NCBI GenBank assembly: GCA_900768185.1
Contig: CAAGCB010000038.1
Coordinates: 1 to 48,716, forward strand
Length of the DNA: 48,716 bases
Origin: Alphaproteobacteria bacterium
GTDB lineage: Bacteria; Pseudomonadota; Alphaproteobacteria; CAAGCB01; CAG-977
Direction: 5' to 3'
Made by a program: the position numbers and the translations under genes. The notes beneath the pieces are model-generated. The model did not search any database. It was not told where the DNA came from and saw nothing but the letters and a program-made list of their open reading frames with translations. Positions 25,093 to 33,640 of this stretch are shown in pieces. Every line of letters starts with the position of its first letter. Within the stretch, counting starts at the first letter, position 1.

Positions 25093-26456
25093 GACAGCGC
25101 CTCGAAAATGTTACGCGCGAAATCGCTCAGCGTATCGTCGCGCGCGCCCATGACGACAATTCTGTCGCCTTTCGCCGCCAAGCCCTTGACCAGCGAAACG
25201 ATGGCTTTGCGGTCGGGAATGAAATGAACGCGTTTGCCCGTGCGTTCCAAATCGCGCACCAGATCGGCTGACGAAATATCCTTTTGCGCCGTGCCGCCCG
25301 CGTAATAGATTTCCTGCATGATCAGCGTGTCGTCCAGTCCCAGTCCCTTGTCGAAAGCGTCGACCAGCCCTTTGCGCATGATTTTCGTCGGTTTGAACCC
25401 GTGAGGCTGGTAGATGACGATCAGCCGCCCGTCGTAATCTTTCAGCGCGGACAGACTGGCGGCGACCTTTTCGGGATTGTGGGCGAAATCGTCAATGACG
25501 GCGATGTTTTTTTTCGTCACGCCGACGGTTTCCAAACGCCGGTGAACCCCCTTGAACGTCGACAGGGCTTTCAGCGCCTGCGACGCCGGAATGCCGATCT
25601 GCATCGCCGCGCCGACCGCCGCCAAAGCGTTCGCGACGTTATGACGCCCGATAACAGGCAGAAAAGCTTCCTCTCCGTCCAGAACAAATCGCACGCCGTT
25701 TTCCGCGGGGGTGACGTTTTCGGCTTTCAAATCGGCGTCGTTGCCCGAGGCGGAAAACGTCAAAACATTGGGATTTTTATCCTTTAAAGCCAAAACGTCC
25801 GCGTTGTCGGCGTTCAAAACGGCACCGACCGTCGCGCGTTCGACGAAATCGCCGAACAGGACGCGCAATTCCTCCAACGGTTTGTGGTCAAGGGAAATCG
25901 TCGTCAAAACGGAAACGGCGGGCTTGTAAAGTTCGATTGATCCGTCGCTTTCGTCGGCTTCGATCACGCAAAACGACCCCTTGCCCGCCAAGACGTTGCC
26001 CATACCCAGAGAATCCGCGTAATTCAGCATCACGCCGCCGTTAATCACGGACGGATCGAGTCCCGCTTCCCGCAAAATATGACCGATCATCGCGGTCGTC
26101 GTGGTTTTGCCGCTGGTGCCGCCGACGGCGATGCCGTTGTGTTCGTGCAAAAAATCAGCCAGCACCTCGGCGCGTTTCATCACCGGAACGTTCAGCCGGC
26201 GGGCTTTGACGACATCGGGGATCGTTTCTTCAACGGCGGAGGAAACGACCAGAACATCTGTGTGTTCGTCAACGCCGCTGCCGTCCTGCGCGAACAGGCG
26301 GACACCCTGATTTTTCAAAACGTCGAATTTTGGCGTGTTGACACCGGCGTCGTACGCGCGATCGGATCCGCCGATATCGTATCCCTTGTTTTTCAACGCC
26401 AAAGCCAGCGCGCTCATGCCGCTGCCGCCGACGCCGCAGAAAAAGTATTTTTTCAT
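25089..26456 (-). CDS. Mur ligase of the MurC/Mpl type
   Basis: A 455-aa ATP-dependent ligase. It has KKYFFCGVGGSGMSALALAL (nucleotide-binding N-domain), GGTSGKTTTTAMIGHIL (P-loop), FCVIEADESDGS and VIDDFAHNPEKVAASLSALK. The family's usual GTHGKTTT is GTSGKTTTT here. Coupling by a 4-nt overlap to the LD-carboxypeptidase suggests the recycling ligase Mpl, which adds the recovered tripeptide to UDP-MurNAc. MurC itself usually lies in the dcw cluster, which is not seen here. The sequence alone does not settle MurC against Mpl. RBS GGAGGAAA lies before the ATG. Confidence 0.75.
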   Translation of the reverse strand: MKKYFFCGVGGSGMSALALALKNKGYDIGGSDRAYDAGVNTPKFDVLKNQGVRLFAQDGSGVDEHTDVLVVSSAVEETIPDVVKARRLNVPVMKRAEVLADFLHEHNGIAVGGTSGKTTTTAMIGHILREAGLDPSVINGGVMLNYADSLGMGNVLAGKGSFCVIEADESDGSIELYKPAVSVLTTISLDHKPLEELRVLFGDFVERATVGAVLNADNADVLALKDKNPNVLTFSASGNDADLKAENVTPAENGVRFVLDGEEAFLPVIGRHNVANALAAVGAAMQIGIPASQALKALSTFKGVHRRLETVGVTKKNIAVIDDFAHNPEKVAASLSALKDYDGRLIVIYQPHGFKPTKIMRKGLVDAFDKGLGLDDTLIMQEIYYAGGTAQKDISSADLVRDLERTGKRVHFIPDRKAIVSLVKGLAAKGDRIVVMGARDDTLSDFARNIFEALS

Positions 26457-26492
26457 GGGTTTCCTCCAAAAATCGAAACGATCGGCTTTTTT

Positions 26493-26522
26493 TATATGTA
26501 AAAAAGATAAATTTAATGTAAA
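26493..26522 (-). promoter_or_regulatory. Candidate promoter of the Mur ligase operon
   Basis: On the minus strand TTTACA (26522-26517) and CATATA (26498-26493) are separated by 18 bp, about 40 nt before the ATG at 26456. The whole divergent spacer is very AT-rich. Confidence 0.35.
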
Positions 26523-26564
26523 GTGATTTTAAGATTTTTTCTTTTCCGCAAAGGAGCTTTTTTC

Positions 26565-27221
26565 ATGCGTTCCGACCGTTTGTTCCTTTTCACCGCCGTT
26601 TTCGCGGGTCTGGCGTGTTCCGCACAGGCGCAATACACGTCCAAATCAACGTCTTCGTCCGGCTATACGACCAACAGAAAAACAACAACGCAGCAACATG
26701 CGCCGTCAACCTCCGCGACGTTCCGTCCGCGCCCTTCCGCGACAAAAGAAACGGCGACCCCCGTCCGACGCGTCATCACGCCCGCCGCGACAGCCGCCGG
26801 ATCGGAAACGGACGACGACGAACTGCCGTCTTTTTCCGCTTTTGAAAAAAGCGAACGGAAAGCCGCTAAAAACGTCGTCCCGGAACCCAAAGGGGAAGTC
26901 TGGTTTTACATCGCCGACTTTTCCTATGAAAACGTGACGGGAAATCCGGATTTCATGAATTGCCAATGGAAAGTCGTCGTTCAAAACAGAACCGATTCCA
27001 TGATCGGAAGATACACCATCGATTACAAATTGCTGGACGAGGAATTTTCCTATGATGTCGGCGGTCTTGATGCGGGCGGATCTCGCGTTTCCTCGCACGG
27101 GACGTATTCCCCGAAATGTCCGGGACTGGGGCAGGTTAAACCGAAAGTCAGCGTCAGAAAATGCGACTTCGGTCCTTTGAACAAGCCGGAACAGTGCCAA
27201 AAATACCTGATTGTCAAGTAA
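26565..27221 (+). CDS. Secreted protein with a disordered Pro/Thr linker (218 aa)
   Basis: The ATG at 26565 is chosen because AAAGGAGC lies about 9 nt before it and the protein then opens with a clean signal peptide (LFLFTAVFAGLACSAQA, cut before QYTSK). Residues about 25-95 are rich in Ser, Thr, Pro and Ala and probably disordered. A folded C-terminal domain starts near GEVWFYIADFSYENV (about 108) and contains three cysteines (CQWKVVV, CPGLGQV, CDFGP). I do not recognise the family. It lies 12 nt before the lytic transglycosylase and may share its transcript. Confidence 0.75.
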   Translation: MRSDRLFLFTAVFAGLACSAQAQYTSKSTSSSGYTTNRKTTTQQHAPSTSATFRPRPSATKETATPVRRVITPAATAAGSETDDDELPSFSAFEKSERKAAKNVVPEPKGEVWFYIADFSYENVTGNPDFMNCQWKVVVQNRTDSMIGRYTIDYKLLDEEFSYDVGGLDAGGSRVSSHGTYSPKCPGLGQVKPKVSVRKCDFGPLNKPEQCQKYLIVK

Positions 27222-27233
27222 AGACCGGTCTCT

Positions 27234-29015
27234 GTGAAACCGTTTAAGCGCATCGCCCTGTCGACGGGATTGCTTTTGTTGCCTTTTGCCGCCGACGCCT
27301 TGGAACAGTCCGCCGTCAACCTGACGCCGCCGCCGATCACGGCGGACGGCGATACGGAACAGGCTTCTGGCGTTTTATCCCCCGCCGACCGCGAAACGTA
27401 TTCGCGCATTTTTTCCCTGATTGACGCCGGCGGATACAAGGAAGCCGAAATCTTGATCGAAACCGTCGGGGACGATCTGCTCAAAGGGCATGTTCTGGCG
27501 CAGCTTTATCAGGCGGAAGGCGCGGAACCTTCTAAAAAGCAACTGGGAAACTGGCTGAAAAAATACGCGGATTTGCCCGCAGCGGAAGAAATCTATGCGC
27601 TGGCGGTCAGAAAAAAAGCGCCGTTGCCCCGCAAAAAACCGACGGATCCCGCGGCGCACATGGCGGCAGGAGCATGCACGTCCCTGCGTATCGCCGACCC
27701 GATTGATTTGGTGTTCTACAAACGCGCGACTTACGTTCCCGAACCCGACCGCAAAAAAGTCCGCATGGGCATGCTGTATTTTTCATCGGCGATCCGTCAC
27801 GGTAAAACTTTGGCGGCAAAACTGCACTTGAACGACAGATTCGTCAAAAAACATCTGTCGCAAAAAGATCGCGACGATTCCCTGACCGCGCTGGCGTTTG
27901 CCTATTTTATCGACAGACAGGATCAAAAAGCGTGGGAAACGATACAAGAGCCGCTGAAACGCGCGCAAAGCCGCAATCCGACGGCGCATTGGGTTGCGGG
28001 ATTGGTCGCTTTCCGGCTGCAAAAATGGGCTGATGCGGAAAACGCGTTCAAAACTTTGGCGGCGCACCCGAAAGCGATCGCGACGCAAAAGTCGGCGGCG
28101 GCTTTTTGGACGACGCGCGTTTTGTTAAAACTGGGAAAATACCGCGAAATCAATCCGTATCTGCAACAGGCGGCGACCGCGTCCCCGAATTTCTTTTACG
28201 GCATTCTGGCGCAACGGGCTTTGGGCTGGAAGATCGGGCATTCGTGGAAAGGCGCGGCGGCGCAAAAATCCGATACCGACGCCGTATTGGCAAACCCCGC
28301 CGGACGGCGCGCGACGGCTTTGCTGGAAATCGGACAAACGGACATGGCGGAACGGGAACTGATCAAACTGTACGCCGAAAATAAAAAATTGCGCAAACCG
28401 TTGCTCGCTTACGCGGAATCAATCGCGGAATATCCCGATCTGGCGGTGCGCCTGTCGGCTTTGTCGGGCGAAGTCCAAACGCCGGACGGCGACAACGCGC
28501 TGTACCCTTATCCGAATTGGACGCCGACCGACGGCTGGAAACTGGATAAAGCGCTGGTCTACGCTTTCGTGCGTCAGGAATCCTGTTTTAAAAACAAAGC
28601 GTTCAGCAAAGCGGGCGCGCGCGGCGTCATGCAGCTGATGCCGTCAACGGCGCGGCTGATGGCAAAACGGCTGAAACAGCCTTATCAGCTGTCGCGGCTG
28701 CATAAAATCCCCTACAACCTGATGATCGGACAGGAACTGATCCGCACGCTGTTGAACTACAAAGCGATTGACGGCAACCTGTTGATGACGATCGCGTCAT
28801 ACAACTGCGGTCCAAGAAACACGGTCAAATGGCAAAAACGCGATGATTTCAAAAACGATCCGCTGATGTTCGTCGAAGCGATACCTTCGCGCGAAACCCG
28901 CGGATTCGTTAAAAAAGTCACCGCGAACTACTGGATTTACCGTAGTCTGTTCGGCAAAGACCTGTCCTCTGTCGACGACGTTCTGACGGGAAAATACCCC
29001 GTTTATTCGGAATAG
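27234..29015 (+). CDS. slt: Soluble lytic murein transglycosylase (Slt70 type)
   Basis: A 593-aa periplasmic enzyme that cleaves the MurNAc-GlcNAc bond with formation of 1,6-anhydroMurNAc. It starts at GTG and has a signal peptide (IALSTGLLLLPFAADA). A long alpha-solenoid (about 50-430) precedes the SLT domain: VYAFVRQESCFKNKAFSKAG with catalytic Glu449, GVMQLMPSTARLMA, then LLMTIASYNCGPRNTVKW. Length and plan fit Slt70. Its 3' end overlaps the convergent PBP gene by 13 nt. Confidence 0.92.
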   Translation: MKPFKRIALSTGLLLLPFAADALEQSAVNLTPPPITADGDTEQASGVLSPADRETYSRIFSLIDAGGYKEAEILIETVGDDLLKGHVLAQLYQAEGAEPSKKQLGNWLKKYADLPAAEEIYALAVRKKAPLPRKKPTDPAAHMAAGACTSLRIADPIDLVFYKRATYVPEPDRKKVRMGMLYFSSAIRHGKTLAAKLHLNDRFVKKHLSQKDRDDSLTALAFAYFIDRQDQKAWETIQEPLKRAQSRNPTAHWVAGLVAFRLQKWADAENAFKTLAAHPKAIATQKSAAAFWTTRVLLKLGKYREINPYLQQAATASPNFFYGILAQRALGWKIGHSWKGAAAQKSDTDAVLANPAGRRATALLEIGQTDMAERELIKLYAENKKLRKPLLAYAESIAEYPDLAVRLSALSGEVQTPDGDNALYPYPNWTPTDGWKLDKALVYAFVRQESCFKNKAFSKAGARGVMQLMPSTARLMAKRLKQPYQLSRLHKIPYNLMIGQELIRTLLNYKAIDGNLLMTIASYNCGPRNTVKWQKRDDFKNDPLMFVEAIPSRETRGFVKKVTANYWIYRSLFGKDLSSVDDVLTGKYPVYSE

Positions 29016-30934
29016 GAATCCTCCGTAAAAGCGGGCAGGGAAATATCGTGAACGACCCTGCCCCAAATTTCGGCGGGCAGTCCGCCGCCCGCGACCCTGT
29101 TCATCGGCGTTTCGTCATCGTTGCCGACCCAGATCCCCGCCGCCAAATCCCGCGTATAGCCGACGAACCAGGCGTCCCGATAATTTTGCGTCGTTCCCGT
29201 TTTGCCTTTTGCCAACACGGTCGGATTGGCTTTTTTTCCCGTGCCGCGTCCGATTACGTCGATCAGAACGGAATCCAATTCGGCGACGTAACGCGGATTG
29301 ACCAGCCGCGACCGCCCGCCGTCCAAGCGTTCGTACAGCACTTCGCCGTCCTGCCCCGAAATTCGCGTGATGCCGAACGGCGTCACCCCGAATCCGCCGT
29401 TCGCCAAGGCGGCGTAAGCCCCGACAACGTCAATCAGCCGCGTTTGACACACGCCCAAAGCGATCGCCCCGTCGGCTTTGCAATCCGCTCCGACGACGCC
29501 GAATTTCATCGCCGTTTTGCGTACGTCGCGCACGCCGGTTTTAATCGCCGTCGCCACCGCGACCGTGTTGACCGATTTGACCAAAGCGTCGCGCAACGTA
29601 ATGTCGCCGTAATATTTTCCGCCGTCGTTTTTGGGACTCCACCCGTTCAGATAAAGCGGTTTGTCCCGCACGATGTCATCGGCGCGTCTGCCGTGTTCAA
29701 ACGCCGTCAGATACACAAAAGGCTTGATTGCCGACCCGATTTGACGGCGGGCTTCAACCGCGCGGTTGAACTGGCTTTTTTTGTAATCGACGCCGCCCGT
29801 CATCGCCAGAACCGCCCCGTCCGGATCCATCACGACGCCCGCCGCCTGCGTCGCGTTTTTGTTTTTCGCTTCGTCGGAGGAAAGCGCGGTCTTGATTTCC
29901 CTGTCCAAAACAGCCTGTTTTTCGGGATCAAGCGTTGTTTCGACAACAATATCCCGCCCGATACTGCCCAGATAAGCCTCGGCTTCGGCGGCGACCCAGT
30001 CTGCGAAATAATATACGGATCGATTCCTGTCCCTTTCGGCAACGGCGCCCGTTTCTGCGGCGTTCAAGGCTTTGCGCGCGGAAACGTAACCCGCCTTGAC
30101 CATATTCGCCAGAACCAGTCTGGCGCGCCTGTCTGCCGCTTTGGGGTGCGTCAAAGGATTGTAAGCCGTCGGAGCCTTCAACAGTCCCGCCAACACCGCC
30201 GCCTGATACAGGTTCAAATCTTTCGCCCCGATCCCGTAGTATTTGCGCGCCGCCGCCTCGATCCCGTAGGTTCCCGCGCCGAAATACACGCGGTTCAGAT
30301 AAATCGTCAGAATTTCGTCTTTGGTCAGTTTATGTTCCAGCCAGAACGCCAGCAAAAGTTCCTGCACTTTGCGCCGCAGAGTCTTTTTCGACGACAAAAA
30401 CAGGTTTTTGGCGACCTGTTGCGTCAGCGTGCTGGCGCCCTGCGCCTTGCGTCCCTTGACGGCGTTGACGGCGGCGGCGCGCAAAACGGAACGGATATCC
30501 ACCCCGAAATGGGAATAGAAACGGCGATCTTCGGTCGCGATCAAAGCTTGCGGCACATAATCGGGCAGGCGTTTCAACGAAACGGGACGACCGTATTTCG
30601 CACCGTAAGAAGCGATTTCCGTCCCATCTCGCGCCAAAATGAAAATTCGGGGAGGACGCGCGCGGGCGACCGCTTTTTCAATATCGGGCAACGTCGCCCA
30701 ACACCAGCCGACGTACAACAAGACGGCGGCAAAAACGGCGGCGGCGATTCGAATCGTCGCCTTGCGCGCCGCAAACGCACGAATCCGTCCGATTCCTTTT
30801 ATCGGCGGCAAAGAAACCCTGATCTTTCTTTTTTTTGACGAATCGGCTGTTTTTCTGCCTTTTGACGGCTTCGCCGACGTTTTTCCATCTGATTTAGCAG
30901 GCATTGTCGCTGATCGCTTACCATTTGTTAACAA
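29003..30934 (-). CDS. Class A penicillin-binding protein (bifunctional, PBP1 type)
   Basis: A 643-aa inner-membrane enzyme that polymerises glycan strands and cross-links them. After a Lys-rich cytoplasmic tail and one helix (IRIAAAVFAAVLLYVGWCWA, about 61-80) comes the glycosyltransferase domain: ATEDRRFYSHFGVD (catalytic Glu) and GASTLTQQVAKNLFLS. The transpeptidase domain has SxxK in GSAIKPFVYL (Ser about 401), SxN in SVNTVAVA and KTGTT near the C-terminus. The short length and lack of an OB insert are nearer PBP1C/alphaproteobacterial short PBP1 forms than E. coli PBP1A. Start at 30934 or Met11 (30904) is open; neither has a clear ribosome binding site. Confidence 0.9.
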   Translation of the reverse strand: MLTNGKRSATMPAKSDGKTSAKPSKGRKTADSSKKRKIRVSLPPIKGIGRIRAFAARKATIRIAAAVFAAVLLYVGWCWATLPDIEKAVARARPPRIFILARDGTEIASYGAKYGRPVSLKRLPDYVPQALIATEDRRFYSHFGVDIRSVLRAAAVNAVKGRKAQGASTLTQQVAKNLFLSSKKTLRRKVQELLLAFWLEHKLTKDEILTIYLNRVYFGAGTYGIEAAARKYYGIGAKDLNLYQAAVLAGLLKAPTAYNPLTHPKAADRRARLVLANMVKAGYVSARKALNAAETGAVAERDRNRSVYYFADWVAAEAEAYLGSIGRDIVVETTLDPEKQAVLDREIKTALSSDEAKNKNATQAAGVVMDPDGAVLAMTGGVDYKKSQFNRAVEARRQIGSAIKPFVYLTAFEHGRRADDIVRDKPLYLNGWSPKNDGGKYYGDITLRDALVKSVNTVAVATAIKTGVRDVRKTAMKFGVVGADCKADGAIALGVCQTRLIDVVGAYAALANGGFGVTPFGITRISGQDGEVLYERLDGGRSRLVNPRYVAELDSVLIDVIGRGTGKKANPTVLAKGKTGTTQNYRDAWFVGYTRDLAAGIWVGNDDETPMNRVAGGGLPAEIWGRVVHDISLPAFTEDSYSE

Positions 30935-31004
30935 AGTCGGAACAAAATCGAACCATAGCCCCGAAGAGCTTAAAACCCCGTTAATGCGAAAGGAACTTCA
31001 CGCT

Positions 31005-31229
31005 ATGACCGCCGCGATTTCAAAGCAAAGGAAACTGTCGCTGAATATTGACGCCCCGCTGTATTCCATGTTGGAAAAACAGGCGGAGGAATCGGGCGTC
31101 GGGCTGAACGATTTTATCGCGCGGCTGTTGACGGGCGCAACGGACGAATGGAACGATTATTGCGAAACTCTGCGCCGCCTGTCCGACGACGGCGATCGGT
31201 CGCAACGCGTCTGTCTGAAACAGCCTTAA
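31005..31229 (+). CDS. Small ribbon-helix-helix type DNA-binding protein (74 aa)
   Basis: AAAGGA at 30989-30995 fits the ATG at 31005. The sequence RKLSLNIDAPLYSMLEKQAE followed by ESGVGLNDFIARLL has the strand-helix-helix pattern of CopG/Arc regulators: alternating residues in the strand, a leucine-rich first helix, a Gly turn, then a second helix. A charged tail of about 25 residues follows. No toxin partner is visible. It starts 70 bp from the divergent PBP gene, so regulation of that gene or of itself is possible. Confidence 0.6.
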   Translation: MTAAISKQRKLSLNIDAPLYSMLEKQAEESGVGLNDFIARLLTGATDEWNDYCETLRRLSDDGDRSQRVCLKQP

Positions 31230-32197
31230 CGCCCGCGACGTTTCGCCAAACCGGCAACGACAACCGCGTTTTTTCCCTGTTTTGAAAATCCGTCGCGCAA
31301 CGGTTCGTTTTCCGGATTTTTTCTAACGTTCGGCGCGCGCGACAGCAGATCTTGCATTTTTCGCGCGCTTTCTTTGTTGACTTTGACGTAATGTCCGCTT
31401 TCAAGCACGGTCGGATTTTCGGAAAAATAGCACGTTCCGTCATCATTCAGACACAAATCGGAAACTATTTTCGCCGCCGTCTGCGATCGGGCGTAAGTAT
31501 CCGCCGCGTTATCGCCGCGGGCTTCGCGGCGACGCATTATTTCAACCTGATACGCTTCGTCATAGGCTTTTTTCACGGGTTCGTTTTCATACCACGCCAA
31601 AAAAGCCGCCGTCCGCGCGCGACCGTTGTTCAGCGCCCCGTCTTCGTACAAAGCGCGTTCGAACGCTTTGCCGATCGCGCGGTTGTCCGACTGACGGCAA
31701 AAAGCGAACAGGGGACGCGCGTTTCCCGATTCCATCAGTTCCCCCAAAACCTGTATCGCCGTCGCCTGCGCGTCGGCTTCAACCGCGCGGGTGCGCATGA
31801 CGTTCGTTTTAACGGTTTCAAGACGCGGACGGCGGTCGTCGCCGGCGTCGTATTCGCCGCGTTCGAACTGTCCCGCATGACGGCATTCATGAATTAAAAC
31901 GCCGATCAGAACGTCGTCCCGACTGACGGGGTTCAGAACAATGTTTTTATTTTCCTTACAGCACCCGCCGTTGCAGCCGAAAGCGAACTCCATTCCCAGT
32001 TTGTAGCCGGCTGCGGCGGCGATTTCCAACGTCCGTCTTCCCGTTTCGGATTCGACGACTTGATTGATCATCGCCGTCACGCGCCGCCGAACCTTTTCAT
32101 CGCCGACAATTTCAAAAGGCGGATTTAAACGCTGTTTTTCCGCGCCGCCGCCGTCGTAACATTCCGTTTTTTCAATAATTTTTTGAAACATCGACAT
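31226..32197 (-). CDS. Putative HExxH metallopeptidase, last gene of the mla operon
   Basis: A 323-aa protein without signal peptide. It has LIGVLIHECRHAGQFERGE (HECRH is a HExxH zinc motif, about residues 103-107) and a downstream Glu in RTRAVEADAQATAIQVL that could be the third ligand. The rest is helical; an Arg/Lys-rich tail ends KRRGR. I recall similar uncharacterised alphaproteobacterial proteins annotated as putative metallopeptidases, but no function is known. Its ATG shares one base with the stop of the lipoprotein gene (TAATG), so it is translated with the mla genes. The 3' end overlaps the convergent RHH gene by 4 nt. Confidence 0.65.
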   Translation of the reverse strand: MSMFQKIIEKTECYDGGGAEKQRLNPPFEIVGDEKVRRRVTAMINQVVESETGRRTLEIAAAAGYKLGMEFAFGCNGGCCKENKNIVLNPVSRDDVLIGVLIHECRHAGQFERGEYDAGDDRRPRLETVKTNVMRTRAVEADAQATAIQVLGELMESGNARPLFAFCRQSDNRAIGKAFERALYEDGALNNGRARTAAFLAWYENEPVKKAYDEAYQVEIMRRREARGDNAADTYARSQTAAKIVSDLCLNDDGTCYFSENPTVLESGHYVKVNKESARKMQDLLSRAPNVRKNPENEPLRDGFSKQGKNAVVVAGLAKRRGR

Positions 32198-32790
32198 TAT
32201 TTTACGCTCTTTTTCAAATGTTTCGACGCATAGTCAGCGATTTCAGCCCCCAGTCTGTCGATCAAAGTCCGTTCGGCGGCAACGATGGCGGCATAATCAT
32301 TCCCCGCGCGTTCGGTCACAGTCGTTCGCGTGCGGCGCAAAACGTCGCCTTTGCCGGTCATCACCGTCCACCACGCGTCCAAGACGGCTTGTTCGCCGAA
32401 AGCGGCATCAAAGCGAATGATTTCAACATACAGACGGTAAGGAAACAAATCCCTGTTTAAATTAATTTGCTTGGCTGCGGGGAATCCCAGGCGCGCCGAA
32501 ACCGCGTCGCCCAAAACGCGCGGGAAAACATCGGAAACCTGCTCTGCCCAACGGTTATATTCGGACGCCGTCAGCGTCACGCCGTCGGGCTGGCGGATCA
32601 CGATTTGCGGCTTGTTCAAATAATCGGGAACGAAAACGGGTTCTATGCCGATCAAAATACCGCGCGCGTCTTTTATCGTCACGCTCCGTTCGGGTGAAAC
32701 GCCGCCGTCCAAAACGTAAAAAGTCGACGGACGCGTCGTACCGCACGCGGTCAGCAACATCATCGCGCAGAACAAATACATTTTTTTCAT
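32197..32790 (-). CDS. ABC-transport auxiliary lipoprotein (PqiC-like)
   Basis: A 197-aa lipoprotein: signal with lipobox LLTACG (Cys16), then STFYVLDGG, the usual start of the PqiC/ABC_trans_aux family. IGIEPVFVPDYLNKPQIVIR, with later RWAEQVSDVFPRVLGDAVSA and LYVEIIRFDAAFG, completes the pattern. These lipoproteins sit at the outer membrane and work with MCE-type lipid carriers. It overlaps mlaD by 4 nt, the order known in alphaproteobacterial mla operons that lack MlaA/B/C in the cluster. Confidence 0.88.
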   Translation of the reverse strand: MKKMYLFCAMMLLTACGTTRPSTFYVLDGGVSPERSVTIKDARGILIGIEPVFVPDYLNKPQIVIRQPDGVTLTASEYNRWAEQVSDVFPRVLGDAVSARLGFPAAKQINLNRDLFPYRLYVEIIRFDAAFGEQAVLDAWWTVMTGKGDVLRRTRTTVTERAGNDYAAIVAAERTLIDRLGAEIADYASKHLKKSVK

Positions 32791-33626
32791 CTTGATGCTC
32801 CTTTTCCTCTGATCAACGCCTCGGGGTGACGTTCCAGATAGTCCGACCAGTTGCGCAAAGACTGCGCCGCCGCGCTGAAATCGCGCAACATTTTGTTCAA
32901 ATCCAGCATGGTTCTGGAATCTTCGTCAAACGAAGCCAACGCCGTTTCCGTTTTTTTGGCGACCTGCGACAGCGAATGCGTCAAAGCCGACACGTCCCGC
33001 ATCACGTCCGGCGCATCGCGGTTGATTGATTTTACCAGCAGATCCGTTTCTTTCAGCAAAGTGTTCACATTCAAAACCATTTCGCGCAGAGGCAATTTCT
33101 GCATCGTTTGTAAAAACGATTCGCCGATCGAAGGCAACGTCGGGATTTCTATGATTTTGGAATTGCGATTCAGCAGATTGATCGGCGTTCCGGGATAATA
33201 GCCGAGTCCGATCATCATCTGTCCCGTCAGCAGGCTTTGATTTTCCAACTTGGCGCGCAACCCCTTGGAAATCATCTGGTCGGTAAATTCGCGAATATCG
33301 TTTTTTCCTATCTTTCTCGCGCTTTTCCTCGCGCTTTTCAAAATAAAACTTTTTTCGTTCGTTTCGATATAAACGGGTATGCGGATTTCCATCGTTTCGA
33401 CATCCGTAATCAACGAAATGCGTATGACGCGTCCGATCGGCACGCCGTTGAACACGACGGGCGATCCGACGTTCAACCCCTTGATCGACCCTTGAAAATA
33501 CAGAACGTACTTGATTGAACGCGAAAACAGCCTGTCTTTGTTGATCATTAAAAGGGACGCAAAGAAAATCAGCAACCCCGCCAAAACAAACATACCCGTT
33601 TTTCTCGGATCCGGTTTTTGAACCAT
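32787..33626 (-). CDS. mlaD: MCE-domain lipid carrier MlaD
   Basis: A 279-aa protein with one N-terminal helix (TGMFVLAGLLIFFASLLMIN) and an MCE domain: VLYFQGSIKGLNVGSPVVFN followed by GVPIGRVIRISLITD (about 43-75). Unlike the E. coli MlaD it has a long C-terminal helical region (about 160-279), as in alphaproteobacterial forms. It forms the periplasmic ring of the phospholipid transporter. Confidence 0.9.
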   Translation of the reverse strand: MVQKPDPRKTGMFVLAGLLIFFASLLMINKDRLFSRSIKYVLYFQGSIKGLNVGSPVVFNGVPIGRVIRISLITDVETMEIRIPVYIETNEKSFILKSARKSARKIGKNDIREFTDQMISKGLRAKLENQSLLTGQMMIGLGYYPGTPINLLNRNSKIIEIPTLPSIGESFLQTMQKLPLREMVLNVNTLLKETDLLVKSINRDAPDVMRDVSALTHSLSQVAKKTETALASFDEDSRTMLDLNKMLRDFSAAAQSLRNWSDYLERHPEALIRGKGASR

Positions 33627-33640
33627 GTTTTCCCCTTTCT

